Assembly (NCBI RefSeq): GCF_000244955.1
Contig: NZ_CM001439.1
Coordinates: 1,764,628 to 1,828,627, forward strand
Direction: 5' to 3'
Length of the DNA: 64,000 bases
Origin: Saccharomonospora marina XMU15
GTDB taxonomy: Bacteria > Actinomycetota > Actinomycetes > Mycobacteriales > Pseudonocardiaceae
Each line of letters opens with the position of its first letter. The stretch's first letter is position 1. The position numbers and the translations under genes were made by a program. Of this stretch, positions 26,057 to 35,242 are shown in pieces. Below the pieces are notes generated by a model. That model ran no database searches, was not told the origin of the DNA, and saw nothing but the letters and a program-made list of their open reading frames with translations.

Positions 26057-27027
26057 CCCCGCACCGGGGTCGGCGGCTGCTCACCGGACAGCACGGCGAC
26101 GGCGTTGCGTGCGGCGAGGGTGGCCATCGCGGTTCTCGTCTCGACGGTTGCCGAGCCGAGATGGGGGGCCAGCGCGACGTTGTCCAGTTCCAGCAGGTCG
26201 GGATGGACCTCGGGTTCGTTCTCGAAGACGTCGAGCCCTGCACCGGCGATGGCGCCGTCGGCGAGTGCCTTGGCCAGTGCGGACTCGTCCACCACCGGGC
26301 CTCGAGTGGTGTTGATCAGGTATGCGGACGGTTTCATTCTCGCCAGCGCGTCGGCGTCGATGAGATGGTGCGTGCTCGCAGTCAGCGGGCAGTGCAGCGA
26401 AACCACGTCACTGCTGCTCAGCAGTTCTTCGAAAGGCAGGTACGTGGCGCCGAGTTCCCGTTCGATCGCTTCGTCGGCCCTTCGCCGCCCGCTGTAGCGG
26501 ATGTCCATGCCGAAGGCCAGCGCCCTGCGGGCCATCGCGCGCCCGATCTGACCGAGGCCGACGATGCCCAGCGTCTTGCCCTGCAACCCGGACCCGAGCA
26601 TGAACCCGAGGTGGAACGACCACGGTGTGCGCGAGCGCAGTAGCCGCTCACCCTCTCCGAGCCTGCGCGTGACGGCCAGTAGCAAGCCGAACGCGAGGTC
26701 GGCGGTGGCGTCGGTGAGCACGCCGGGGGTGTTGGTGACGACGATGCCTCGGGAGGTCAGCGCGGGAACGTCGATGTTGTCGTAACCGACGGCGACGGTG
26801 GACACCACCCGCAGGCTCGGTCCCGCCGCGTCGGCGAACGCGGCATCGATGCGATCCTGCAGCGTGCTGACGACCGCGTCGGCGCAGGCGACCACCTCGT
26901 GGAGTTCGCTGGGGGAGAGCGCTCTGTCCGGCTGCGGCCACCACACGTCGCCGACTTCGCGCAGCAGGTCCAGCGCCGCTTGCGGGATTTCCCTTGTCAC
27001 CACGATCCGAGGCGATGCGCCAGCCAT
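26053..27027 (-). CDS. D-2-hydroxyacid dehydrogenase (glyoxylate/hydroxypyruvate reductase)
   Basis: A 324-aa NAD(P)-dependent dehydrogenase with the Rossmann motif GLGQIG, the NTTRGPVVDE segment with the catalytic Arg region, Glu in FENEPEVHP and catalytic His in APHLGSA. The overlap with glycerate kinase (GTGA) points to conversion of hydroxypyruvate or glyoxylate to glycerate or glycolate. GGGAG lies six bases upstream of the ATG at 27027; a GTG at 27048 is possible. Confidence 0.87.
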   Translation of the reverse strand: MAGASPRIVVTREIPQAALDLLREVGDVWWPQPDRALSPSELHEVVACADAVVSTLQDRIDAAFADAAGPSLRVVSTVAVGYDNIDVPALTSRGIVVTNTPGVLTDATADLAFGLLLAVTRRLGEGERLLRSRTPWSFHLGFMLGSGLQGKTLGIVGLGQIGRAMARRALAFGMDIRYSGRRRADEAIERELGATYLPFEELLSSSDVVSLHCPLTASTHHLIDADALARMKPSAYLINTTRGPVVDESALAKALADGAIAGAGLDVFENEPEVHPDLLELDNVALAPHLGSATVETRTAMATLAARNAVAVLSGEQPPTPVRG

Positions 27028-27070
27028 TCGCCGCTCCCAAAGCGTCACTGGTTCCGGACTGCGTTCTTCG

Positions 27071-27101
27071 TTGCCGTTGCCGTTGCCGTTTGCCGTTGCC
27101 G
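27071..27101. repeat. Short tandem repeat of TTGCCG
   Basis: Five copies of the hexamer TTGCCG occur in 31 bases, with one extra T after the third copy. It sits just upstream of the dehydrogenase start, in its 5' region on the minus strand. Confidence 0.7.
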
Positions 27102-27160
27102 CCTCACCTTAGTTGCGATCACCGCGATGGGAACTGCTTGATTGTGGCGTGGCAGTCGCG

Positions 27161-27203
27161 TTGACGGGCGACCGACGGGCTGGCTAATGTTCATATACAG
27201 AAC
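27161..27203 (+). promoter_or_regulatory. Promoter and IclR-type operator of the pca operon
   Basis: TTGACG at 27161-27166 and TAATGT at 27185-27190, 18 bases apart, form a good -35/-10 pair. GTTC-N7-GAAC (GTTCATATACAGAAC, 27189-27203) overlaps the -10 and presumed start site. IclR-family regulators of aromatic catabolism often bind palindromes with GTTC/GAAC-like arms, and an IclR gene is the last gene of this operon. Binding here would repress transcription until the inducer appears. Confidence 0.62.
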
Positions 27204-27236
27204 GTGTGTGCGGAATGCGAACAAGGGTGTGGCAAC

Positions 27237-28064
27237 GTGGCTGAGATCGTCTCGCTCGCCGACGGGGTCGGCAGGCTGGTGCACGACGGCGACATGGTCG
27301 CCATGGAAGGGTTCACTCACCTGATCCCGCACGCGGCGGGCCAGGAGATCATCCGCCAGCGGCGCGAGAACCTGACGCTGGTGCGGATGACGCCCGACAT
27401 CATCTACGACCAGCTGATCGGCGCCGGATGCGCGCGCAAGCTGGTGTTCTCCTGGGGCGGCAACCCGGGCGTCGGCTCGCTGCACCGGTTCCGCGACGCG
27501 GTGCAGAACGGCTGGCCGGTGCCGCTGGAGATCGAGGAGCACAGTCACGCGGGTATGGCCAACCGGTACGTGGCCGGAGCCTCCGGGCTGCCGTTCGCCG
27601 TGCTGCGCGGCTACGCCGGTACCGACCTGCCCAAGCACACCGGCACGATCAAGCAGATCACCTGCCCGTTCACCGGCGAGCGGCTGGCCGCGGTACCCGC
27701 GCTGAACCCTGATGTCGCGGTGATTCACGCACAGCGCGCCGACCGTGCGGGCAACGTGCAGATGTGGGGCCTCGTCGGTGTGCAGAAGGAGGCCGTGCTC
27801 GCGTCCGGTCGCAGCCTCGTCACGGTCGAGGAGGTCGTCGACGAACTCGAGCCCGTGCCCGGCCAGGTCATCCTGCCCAGCTGGGCGGTGACGTGCGTGG
27901 CCGAAGTGCCGCACGGGGCGCATCCCTCGTATGCGCAGGGCTACTACGAGCGCGACAACGCCTACTACGAGGAATGGGATTCCATTGGGCGAAAGAGGGA
28001 CTCGTTCCAGGAGTGGGTTCGCGAGAAGGTGTTCGCAACAGGCGCGGAGGTGAAGGCGAAGTGA
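27237..28064 (+). CDS. pcaI: 3-oxoadipate CoA-transferase subunit A
   Basis: A 275-aa CoA-transferase family I alpha subunit that with PcaJ activates 3-oxoadipate with succinyl-CoA. It has the subunit A pattern (DGDMVAMEGFTH, then GGNPGVGSLHRFRDA) and is first in a nine-gene pca run, which fixes its likely substrate. The GTG at 27237 has an AAGGGTG site. Stop overlaps pcaJ start (GTGA). Confidence 0.9.
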   Translation: MAEIVSLADGVGRLVHDGDMVAMEGFTHLIPHAAGQEIIRQRRENLTLVRMTPDIIYDQLIGAGCARKLVFSWGGNPGVGSLHRFRDAVQNGWPVPLEIEEHSHAGMANRYVAGASGLPFAVLRGYAGTDLPKHTGTIKQITCPFTGERLAAVPALNPDVAVIHAQRADRAGNVQMWGLVGVQKEAVLASGRSLVTVEEVVDELEPVPGQVILPSWAVTCVAEVPHGAHPSYAQGYYERDNAYYEEWDSIGRKRDSFQEWVREKVFATGAEVKAK

Positions 28065-28840
28065 CCACGACGACACGGCCGGCTGCGCCTGCCTACACCT
28101 CCGACGAAATGATGTCGATCGCCGCCGCACGGGTGCTCACCGGCGACAAGCGTTGCTTCGTCGGTATCGGGCTGCCGTCCACGGCGGCCAACCTCGCCCG
28201 CCGCACCCATGCGCCCGACCTGGTGCTGATCTACGAGTCCGGCACGCTCGGCTCCAAGCCGGACCGGCTGCCCGCCTCCATCGGCGACGGCATTCTCGCC
28301 GAGACGGCGGACGCGGTGATCAGCGTGCCGGAGGTGTTCAACTACTGGCTGCAGCCGGGCCGCCTCGACATCGGTTTCCTCGGTGCCGCCCAACTCGACA
28401 AGTTCGGAAACATCAACACCACCGTCATCGGCGACGACTACGCCAACCCCAAGGTGCGGCTGCCGGGTGCGGGCGGGGCACCGGAGATCGCGGCCTCCTG
28501 CAAGGAGGTGTTCGTGGTCGTGCGGCAGAGCAAGCGCAGCTTCGTCGAGCAGGTCGACTTCGTGACTTCCGTCGGTCACGGCCGCGGCAAGGGCGATCGC
28601 GAGCGGCTCGGGCTGCGCGGCGCCGGACCTACCCTGGTGATTACCGACCTCGGCGTGCTGCGTCCCGACCCGCAGACCTCGGAACTGGTGCTCAGCCAGC
28701 TACACCCCGGTGTCGACGTGGAGCAGGTGCGCGAGGCCACCGGGTGGGAGTTGAAGGTCTCGCCCGAACTGTCCGACACCGAGGCGCCGACCGAGCAAGA
28801 GTTGGCGAACCTGCGTGCGTTGAAGGAGGCGTCGAAGTGA
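28061..28840 (+). CDS. pcaJ: 3-oxoadipate CoA-transferase subunit B
   Basis: A 259-aa beta subunit with the family motif containing the catalytic Glu (LIYESGTLGSKP, about residue 65) that forms the glutamyl-CoA thioester. Starts with GTG overlapping pcaI and ends overlapping pcaF (GTGA), so the heterodimer should be made stoichiometrically. Alternative acyl substrates are possible, but position in the operon favours 3-oxoadipate. Confidence 0.9.
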   Translation: MTTTTRPAAPAYTSDEMMSIAAARVLTGDKRCFVGIGLPSTAANLARRTHAPDLVLIYESGTLGSKPDRLPASIGDGILAETADAVISVPEVFNYWLQPGRLDIGFLGAAQLDKFGNINTTVIGDDYANPKVRLPGAGGAPEIAASCKEVFVVVRQSKRSFVEQVDFVTSVGHGRGKGDRERLGLRGAGPTLVITDLGVLRPDPQTSELVLSQLHPGVDVEQVREATGWELKVSPELSDTEAPTEQELANLRALKEASK

Positions 28841-30024
28841 GCCTCCAGGGAAACCATGTCTACGTCCTCGACGCCGTGCGCACGCCGTTCGGCCGTTACG
28901 GCGGCGCGCTTTCCGGTGTCCGGCCCGACGACCTTGCCGCGCACGTGCTTGCCGAACTGGCGAGGCGGGCCGAGTTCGATCCCGCCGCCGTGGACGAGGT
29001 GATCCTCGGCGACGCCAACGGCGCGGGGGAGGACAACCGAAACGTCGCTCGCATGGCCACGCTGCTGGCGGGCTGGCCGACCGCAGTGCCAGGCAGCACC
29101 GTCAACCGGCTGTGCGGCTCCGGCCTGGACGCCGCGATGCAGGCGAGCAGGCAGATCGCGGTCGGCGACGCCTCCGTGGTGGTGGCGGGCGGCGTGGAGT
29201 CGATGAGCCGTGCCCCGTGGGTGCTGCCCAAGCCGGGCAAGGCGTTTCCCAACGGCCACGAGACCATGTACTCCACCACGCTCGGCTGGCGCATGGTGAA
29301 CCCGAGGATGCCGGGGCAGTGGACGGTGTCGCTCGGCGAGAGCACCGAACTGCTCGCGCGGCGCTACGGCATCGGCCGCGAGGAGCAGGACGAGTTCGCC
29401 CTTCGCAGTCACCTGCGCGCGGCCAGGGCATGGGACAGCGGCTTCTACGACGACCACGTGCTGCCCGTGCCCGGCACCGACCTGCGGCGCGACGAGGGCA
29501 TCAGAGCCGACTCCTCCATGGAGAAGCTGGCCAAGCTCAAGCCGGCCTTCCGCGAGGACGGCACGGTCACGGCAGGCAACTCCTCACCGCTCAACGACGG
29601 CGCGTCCGCCCTGCTCCTCGGCGACGAGGCGGGTGCGCGGCGGCTGGGCCTCACGCCGATGGCGCGCATCGCGGGCAGGGGTGCGGCGGGCGTCGACCCC
29701 GACGTGTTCGGGATCGGACCGGTCCGCGCCGCTGAGATCGCACTCGAACGCGCGGGTATCACCTGGAGCGACCTTGCCGTGGTCGAGCTGAACGAGGCGT
29801 TCGCCGCGCAGTCGCTCGCGGTGCTTGCCGACTGGCCCAAGGTCGACCCCGAGATCGTCAACGTCAACGGTGGCGCGATCGCCATCGGGCATCCGCTGGG
29901 CGCGTCCGGCGGGCGCATCCTCGGCGCGCTGGCTCACGAGTTGCGGCGCCGGGGCGGTGGCTGGGGTCTTGCCGCCATCTGCATCGGCGTCGGCCAGGGC
30001 CTGGCCGTCGTGCTGCAGGCGTGA
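28837..30024 (+). CDS. pcaF: 3-oxoadipyl-CoA thiolase
   Basis: A 395-aa thiolase that cleaves 3-oxoadipyl-CoA to succinyl-CoA and acetyl-CoA. Nucleophilic Cys in NRLCGSGLDA, NEAFAAQ, catalytic His in GGAIAIGHPLGASG and second Cys in CIGVGQG are all present. GTG start overlaps pcaJ. Confidence 0.92.
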   Translation: MSLQGNHVYVLDAVRTPFGRYGGALSGVRPDDLAAHVLAELARRAEFDPAAVDEVILGDANGAGEDNRNVARMATLLAGWPTAVPGSTVNRLCGSGLDAAMQASRQIAVGDASVVVAGGVESMSRAPWVLPKPGKAFPNGHETMYSTTLGWRMVNPRMPGQWTVSLGESTELLARRYGIGREEQDEFALRSHLRAARAWDSGFYDDHVLPVPGTDLRRDEGIRADSSMEKLAKLKPAFREDGTVTAGNSSPLNDGASALLLGDEAGARRLGLTPMARIAGRGAAGVDPDVFGIGPVRAAEIALERAGITWSDLAVVELNEAFAAQSLAVLADWPKVDPEIVNVNGGAIAIGHPLGASGGRILGALAHELRRRGGGWGLAAICIGVGQGLAVVLQA

Positions 30025-30040
30025 ACAAGGAGGTTCGATT

Positions 30041-30778
30041 TTGACCGCGTCAACGGAGTCAGGGCTCATCCTGCCGAAATACCGGCGGGACCCCGAAGGC
30101 ACCCACCCGCCGCTGGACTCGCCCGAATACAAGTCGACCAGCTTGCGGCACCCCAAGCAGCCGCTGGTGTTGCTGCCGCACAAGCTCACCGAGGTCACCG
30201 GCCCGTTGCTGGGTCCTGGCAGGCTGGGGGAGTTGGACCACGACCTGACCCGCCAGCACGCGGGTGAGCCGCAGGGGCAGCGGATCATCGTGCACGGCAG
30301 GCTGCTCGACGGTGACGGCAAGCCGGTCCCGAACTCGCTCGTCGAGATCTGGCAGGCAAACGCGGGCGGCCGTTACCGGCACGTGTGGGACAACTGGCCG
30401 AGCCCGATCGACCCCAACTTCACCGGCGTGGGCCGCACCATCACCGACAGCGAGGGCCGCTACGAGTTCGTCACGATCAAACCCGGCGCCTACCCGTGGA
30501 AGAACCACGACAACGCCTGGCGACCCGCGCACATCCACTTCTCGGTGTTCGGCACGGCGTTCACGCAGCGCCTCGTGACGCAGATGTACTTCCCCGGTGA
30601 TCCGCTGTTCTTCCAGGACCCGATCTTCAACTCGGTGCCGGACGAGAAGGCGCGGCAGCGCATGATCTCGCGCTACGACCACAGCCGCACGATGCCCGAG
30701 TGGGCGCTGGCGTTCGAGTTCGACATCGTGCTGCGGGGCCGGGAAGCGACACCGTTCGAGAACGAGGAGGACGAGTGA
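30041..30778 (+). CDS. pcaH: Protocatechuate 3,4-dioxygenase beta subunit
   Basis: A 245-aa iron(III) intradiol dioxygenase subunit. Ligands are Tyr112 (GGRYRHVWDNW), Tyr151 (GAYPWKNH), His164 and His166 (PAHIHF). It opens protocatechuate to 3-carboxy-cis,cis-muconate with PcaG. The start is a TTG at 30041 with AAGGAGG seven bases upstream. The stop overlaps pcaG (GTGA). Confidence 0.95.
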   Translation: MTASTESGLILPKYRRDPEGTHPPLDSPEYKSTSLRHPKQPLVLLPHKLTEVTGPLLGPGRLGELDHDLTRQHAGEPQGQRIIVHGRLLDGDGKPVPNSLVEIWQANAGGRYRHVWDNWPSPIDPNFTGVGRTITDSEGRYEFVTIKPGAYPWKNHDNAWRPAHIHFSVFGTAFTQRLVTQMYFPGDPLFFQDPIFNSVPDEKARQRMISRYDHSRTMPEWALAFEFDIVLRGREATPFENEEDE

Positions 30779-31332
30779 GCCAGGCCGCAAGCCCGACGTT
30801 CGGGAGCACGCCTTCCCAGACAGTCGGCCCTTACCTCTCGATCGGTCTGCCCTGGGAGGACGGCCCCACGGTCGTCGCCGAGGGCACGCCGGGTGCGGTG
30901 TGGATTCGCGGGGTCGTTACCGACGGTGCCGGTGCCCCGATTCCGGACGCGTTGATCGAGACGTGGCAGGCGGACCCGAACGGCCGCTTCGACCACCCCG
31001 ACGACCCCAGGGGCGCTCAGCCGGGCTTTCGCGGGTTCGGCCGCTGCCCCACCACCGACGACGGCGAGTACGGCATTCTCACGCAACTGCCGGGCGCGCT
31101 GCCGGGTCAGGCGCCGCACATCGACGTCTCGGTGTTCGCGCGGGGCCTGCTGCACCGCGTTGTCACCCGTATCTACTTCCCGGACAACGCCGAGGCCAAC
31201 GCGTCGGACCCGGTGCTTGCCTCGGTGCCGGAGGAACGCAGGCACACACTGCTCGCGCAGCGGACCACCGACGGTTACCGTTTCGATGTGCGGCTTCAAG
31301 GTGAGGGCGAGACAGTGTTCTTCGATGTCTGA
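30775..31332 (+). CDS. pcaG: Protocatechuate 3,4-dioxygenase alpha subunit
   Basis: A 185-aa alpha subunit with the same beta-sandwich fold (TPSQTVGPYLSIGL, ETWQADPNGRF, APHIDVSVFARG). It lacks the full set of iron ligands, as expected for the non-iron-binding subunit. Its 3' end overlaps pcaB by eight bases. Confidence 0.94.
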   Translation: MSQAASPTFGSTPSQTVGPYLSIGLPWEDGPTVVAEGTPGAVWIRGVVTDGAGAPIPDALIETWQADPNGRFDHPDDPRGAQPGFRGFGRCPTTDDGEYGILTQLPGALPGQAPHIDVSVFARGLLHRVVTRIYFPDNAEANASDPVLASVPEERRHTLLAQRTTDGYRFDVRLQGEGETVFFDV

Positions 31333-32662
31333 GCTGTTCGACCCGGTGCTCGCCGCGGGCCCGGTATCCGGGCAGGTGGACGATGCGGCGTGGTTGCGCG
31401 GGATGCTCGACTTCGAGGCCGCCTTGGCAGGCGCGCAGGCCGACGTGGGACTGCTCGAGCGGTCCCACGCGCGGCGTATCGGTGAGGTGTGCCAGGATGC
31501 TTCCTTCGACATCGCGGAACTGGGCAACGCCGCGACCGGTATCGGAAACCCCGCCGGGCCGTTGGTGCGCGCACTCACCGAGCGGGTCGGCGGTGCGGCG
31601 GCGCGGCACGTTCACGCCGGTGCCACCAGCCAGGACGTGCTCGACACGGCGGCGATGCTGGTGTCGGCCCGTGCGCTGGAGTCGCTTCTCGGCGAACTCG
31701 ATGCCGCCACGGCCGCCGCCGCGCGGCTGGCGGCGGAGCATGCCGAGACCGTCCAGGTGGGGCGGACGCTGTCGCAGCACGCGCTGCCGGTGACGTTCGG
31801 CTTCACGGCGGCGGGGTGGCTTTCCGCGCTGGAGGCCTCGGGCGGGCGGCTGCGGGCGGTGCGGTTGCCCGCTCAACTCGGCGGGGCGGTCGGCACGCTG
31901 GCGTCGTTGGGCGCTGCGGGGCCGGACGTGCTCGCGGCACTCGCCCGCAGGCTGGGCCTTTCGGAGCCGGTGTTGCCGTGGCACACCGACCGGACGCCGG
32001 TCGCGGAGTTGGCCTGCGCGCTCGGCGAGGCGGCGGGCGCGGTCTCGGCGGTGGCCCGTTCCGTGGTGTTGCTCGCGCAGACCGATGTCGGTGAGGTGCA
32101 CGAGCAGGGCCCCGAGGGCAGCGGCGGCTCGTCCACCATGCCGCACAAGCGCAACCCGGTGGCCGCGGTGTCGGCGTTGGCGTGCGCCAAGCAGGCGCCG
32201 GGGCTGGTGGCCGACCTGCTGGCCGCGATGGAGCAGGAGCAGCAGCGCGCGGCGGGTGCGTGGCACGCGGAGTGGCAGCCGCTGACACAGCTTTGGCGGG
32301 TGTGCGGTTCGGCGGTGTACTGGCTGCGGACCAGTCTCGAGCGGTTGCGGGTGGATGCCGATCGGATGCGGCGCAACCTCGACCGCAGTGGCGGTGTCCT
32401 GCTGGCCGAGCGGGTCACCACCGAACTGGCCCCGAGTGTGGGCAGGCTGGCGGCACACGATGCCGTCACCGAGTGCTGTCTGCGGGCGTTGGACGGCGAG
32501 GCACCGGTCGCCGAACTGCTGGCGGCGGACCCGTTGGTGGGGGCGCGGCTGTCGCGGGCGCGCATCGACGAGTTGCTGGACCCGTCCGGATACCTGGGCA
32601 GTGCGGTGGTCTTCGTGGAGCGGTCGCTGGCCGCGCACCGCGGGCGAAAGGAGGAGGCGTGA
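31325..32662 (+). CDS. pcaB: 3-carboxy-cis,cis-muconate cycloisomerase
   Basis: A 445-aa member of the fumarase/aspartase superfamily with the signature GSSTMPHKRNP and the HAGATSQDVLDT loop. It converts 3-carboxymuconate to 4-carboxymuconolactone. The ATG lies within the pcaG end. Confidence 0.94.
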   Translation: MSELFDPVLAAGPVSGQVDDAAWLRGMLDFEAALAGAQADVGLLERSHARRIGEVCQDASFDIAELGNAATGIGNPAGPLVRALTERVGGAAARHVHAGATSQDVLDTAAMLVSARALESLLGELDAATAAAARLAAEHAETVQVGRTLSQHALPVTFGFTAAGWLSALEASGGRLRAVRLPAQLGGAVGTLASLGAAGPDVLAALARRLGLSEPVLPWHTDRTPVAELACALGEAAGAVSAVARSVVLLAQTDVGEVHEQGPEGSGGSSTMPHKRNPVAAVSALACAKQAPGLVADLLAAMEQEQQRAAGAWHAEWQPLTQLWRVCGSAVYWLRTSLERLRVDADRMRRNLDRSGGVLLAERVTTELAPSVGRLAAHDAVTECCLRALDGEAPVAELLAADPLVGARLSRARIDELLDPSGYLGSAVVFVERSLAAHRGRKEEA

Positions 32663-33429
32663 GAGTGAACCACGTTGTCGAGGGCCCGCAGGACGGCGAC
32701 GTCGTCGTGCTGTCCGGCTCGATCGGCAGCAACCTGAGCATGTGGCAGCCGCAGGTTCCCGCGCTGACACAGGCCGGTTACCGCGTCGTGCGCTACGACC
32801 AGCGGGGACACGGCAGAACCCCGGTGCCCGACCATCCGTGTTCGCTCGCCGATCTCGGCGGCGACGTGGTGGAACTGCTGGACGGGCTCGGTGTCGAGCG
32901 AGCCGCGTTCGTCGGTCTTTCGCTCGGCGGCATGACGGGGATGTGGCTGGCGGTCAACCACCCCGACCGCATCGACAGGCTGGTGCTGTGCTGCACCTCG
33001 GCCCGGCTGGGAAGCCCCCAGATGTGGCAGGAGCGCGCGGAGCAGGCCCGCGCGCAGGGCATGTCAGCCATCGCGGACGGCAGTATCCAGCGCTGGTTCA
33101 CCGCGCAGTGGTTGGCGGACAATCCGCAGCTGGCCCGCGAGTATCACCACATGACCGCGGCGACACCCGCCGAGGGTTACGCGGCCTGCTGCGCCGCCAT
33201 CGGATCCATGGACCTGCTCGACGACCTGCCCAAGATCACCGCGCCGACACTGGTGATCGCGGGGGCCGACGACCCGGCCACGCCGCCGGAGGGGCACGGC
33301 AGGCCGATCGCCGAGGCGATCCCGGGTGCCCGGTTCGAGGTGGTGGCGCATGCGGCCCACCTCGGCAACGTCGAGCAGCCGCAGCGGTTCTCCTCGCTGA
33401 TCCTCGACCATCTGCGGGCAGGACGATGA
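32659..33429 (+). CDS. pcaD: 3-oxoadipate enol-lactonase
   Basis: A 256-aa alpha/beta hydrolase with nucleophile elbow GLSLGG, oxyanion SGSIGSN region, catalytic Asp in AGADDPATPP and His in AHAAHLGN. It hydrolyses 3-oxoadipate enol-lactone. Two GTG codons (32659, 32665) are candidates; the first makes a GTGA overlap with pcaB. In many actinomycetes this domain is fused to PcaC (PcaL); here the genes are separate but overlapping. Confidence 0.92.
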   Translation: MRVNHVVEGPQDGDVVVLSGSIGSNLSMWQPQVPALTQAGYRVVRYDQRGHGRTPVPDHPCSLADLGGDVVELLDGLGVERAAFVGLSLGGMTGMWLAVNHPDRIDRLVLCCTSARLGSPQMWQERAEQARAQGMSAIADGSIQRWFTAQWLADNPQLAREYHHMTAATPAEGYAACCAAIGSMDLLDDLPKITAPTLVIAGADDPATPPEGHGRPIAEAIPGARFEVVAHAAHLGNVEQPQRFSSLILDHLRAGR

Positions 33430-33812
33430 GCGAGTCCGACGAGTTGTTCGAGGCGGGTATGACCGTCCGGCGTGAGGTGCTCGGCGACGCCCACGTCGAC
33501 AAGGCGGTCGCGGGCACCACCGAGTTCACCAAGCCGTTCCAGGACTACATCACCCGTGCTGCGTGGGGCTCGGTGTGGACGCGCGACGGCCTGGACCGCA
33601 AGACCCGCAGTTGCCTCACGCTGGCCGTGCTCACGGCGCTGCGCAGTCACGGGGAGATCGCCATGCACGTGCGGGCGGCCATCGGCAACGGGCTCACTCC
33701 CGCGGAGATCTCGGAGGTGCTGCTGCACACGGCCGTCTACGCGGGTGTGCCCGCGGCCAACGAGGCCTTCGCCATCGCGCAGCGCACGCTTGCGGAGATG
33801 GGCGAGAGCTGA
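33426..33812 (+). CDS. pcaC: 4-carboxymuconolactone decarboxylase
   Basis: A 128-aa CMD/AhpD-fold protein with the EVLLHTAVYAGVPAANEAF helix. It decarboxylates 4-carboxymuconolactone to 3-oxoadipate enol-lactone. ATG overlaps the pcaD stop. Standalone length matches PcaC of proteobacteria, not the fused PcaL common in Rhodococcus and Streptomyces. Confidence 0.93.
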   Translation: MSESDELFEAGMTVRREVLGDAHVDKAVAGTTEFTKPFQDYITRAAWGSVWTRDGLDRKTRSCLTLAVLTALRSHGEIAMHVRAAIGNGLTPAEISEVLLHTAVYAGVPAANEAFAIAQRTLAEMGES

Positions 33813-33841
33813 CCGCACTGGGTGCGGATAGGTTGGCGGGT

Positions 33842-34648
33842 ATGGACGAAGCCGGCGTGCAGCACAGTGGCCGTGGCGCGCACCACGTGCAGTCGCTGGA
33901 GCGCGGGCTCGCCGTGATCAAGGCGTTCAACGCGGGCGCGCCGGAGCTGACGCTGAGCGACGTGGCCAAGGCCACCGGTCTGACGCGGGCCGCGGCGCGC
34001 CGCTTCCTGCTGACCCTGGCCGACCTCGGCTACGTCCGCACCGACGGCAAGTACTTCTCGCTGACCGCTCGCGTGCTGGAACTGGGCTACGCGTTCCTGT
34101 CCAGCCTTTCGTTGCCCGAGGTGGCGCAGCCGCACCTGGAACGGCTCTCGGCGCAGGTGCACGAGTCGAGTTCGGTTTCGGTGCTCGAGGACACCGACAT
34201 CGTCTACGTGGCCAGGGTCGCGGTGTCTCGGATCATGGCGCTGAGCATCAACGTTGGCACCCGCTTCCCCGCGCACGCGACCTCGATGGGGCACGTGCTG
34301 CTGGCCGGGCTCGACGAGCAGCGACTGCGGCGCTACCTGAGTGCGGCCAGGTTCGAACAGCTCACGCCACGCACCATCACCTCGCCGTCGGCGCTGCGGC
34401 GGGAACTGGACACGGTGCGCGAGCAAGGCTGGGCACTGGTGGACCAGGAACTGGAGGAGGGGCTGCGCTCGGTCGCCGCCCCGATCCGCGACCGCGACGG
34501 CAAGGTGGTGGCCGCGATCAACCTCTCCACACACGCCAGCCGCACGTCGGCCGAATCGGTGCGGGCCCGGTTGTTGCCGCCGCTGCTGGACGCCGCCAAG
34601 CACATCGAGGCCGACCTCGCCGTAGCCCCTTCGACAAGGGTGTCGTGA
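33842..34648 (+). CDS. pcaR: IclR family regulator of the pca operon
   Basis: A 268-aa IclR protein: winged helix at about 15-80 (SLERGLAVIKAF, TGLTRAAARRFLLTL) and effector domain with GTRFPAHATSMGHVLLAGL, typical of PcaR/PcaU/PobR. It closes the operon and probably senses protocatechuate or 3-oxoadipate. The palindrome at 27189-27203 is the likely site. Activator versus repressor cannot be told from sequence; overlap of the site with the -10 favours repression. Confidence 0.9.
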   Translation: MDEAGVQHSGRGAHHVQSLERGLAVIKAFNAGAPELTLSDVAKATGLTRAAARRFLLTLADLGYVRTDGKYFSLTARVLELGYAFLSSLSLPEVAQPHLERLSAQVHESSSVSVLEDTDIVYVARVAVSRIMALSINVGTRFPAHATSMGHVLLAGLDEQRLRRYLSAARFEQLTPRTITSPSALRRELDTVREQGWALVDQELEEGLRSVAAPIRDRDGKVVAAINLSTHASRTSAESVRARLLPPLLDAAKHIEADLAVAPSTRVS

Positions 34649-35232
34649 GCTCGGTGTCCACATCGACGGCGGGGCTGCTGTTGGCGGCGGGTGAGGGCAG
34701 GCGGTTCGGCAGGCCGAAGGCGCTGGTGGAGCTGCGAGGCGAGGCGTTCGTCACGCGGGCGGTGCGGACTCTGGCCGACGGCGGTTGCGAACCCGTGGTG
34801 GTGGTGCTCGGCGCGCGGGCAGACGACGTACGCGCGCTGCTGCCCGGCACCGTCACCACGGTGTACGCGAGTGACTGGGCCGAGGGTATGGGGGCGTCGC
34901 TGCGCGCGGGGCTGGAGGCGGTGTCGGCGCTGCACCCGATCCCGCAGGCAGCGCTCGTGCACCTGGTCGACCTGCCTGGAGTGGACTCGGGCGTGATCGC
35001 GCGGGTGCGTGCGCACGCCGGTCCCGACGCGGTGGTGAGGGCCTCGTTCGACGGCAGGCCCGGCCACCCGGTGCTGTTCGGCCGACGGTGGTGGACCGAG
35101 ATCGCGGCGACCGCCCGAGGCGACCGAGGTGCCCGCGACTGGCTCGCCTCCCGCTCGGACGTGCGGCTGGTGGAGTGCGGTGATCTCGGCAGCGGAACGG
35201 ACGTGGACACACCCGCCGATCTCAACCCTTAG
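34645..35232 (+). CDS. MocA-like nucleotidyltransferase
   Basis: A 195-aa MobA/MocA-type transferase (LLLAAGEGRRFGRPKAL near the N-terminus, HLVDLPGVD for metal binding). MocA attaches CMP to molybdenum cofactor, the form used by CO-dehydrogenase-type hydroxylases, which fits the genes downstream. GTG start overlaps the pcaR stop. Confidence 0.86.
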   Translation: MSSVSTSTAGLLLAAGEGRRFGRPKALVELRGEAFVTRAVRTLADGGCEPVVVVLGARADDVRALLPGTVTTVYASDWAEGMGASLRAGLEAVSALHPIPQAALVHLVDLPGVDSGVIARVRAHAGPDAVVRASFDGRPGHPVLFGRRWWTEIAATARGDRGARDWLASRSDVRLVECGDLGSGTDVDTPADLNP

Positions 35233-35242
35233 GCTGGAATCC

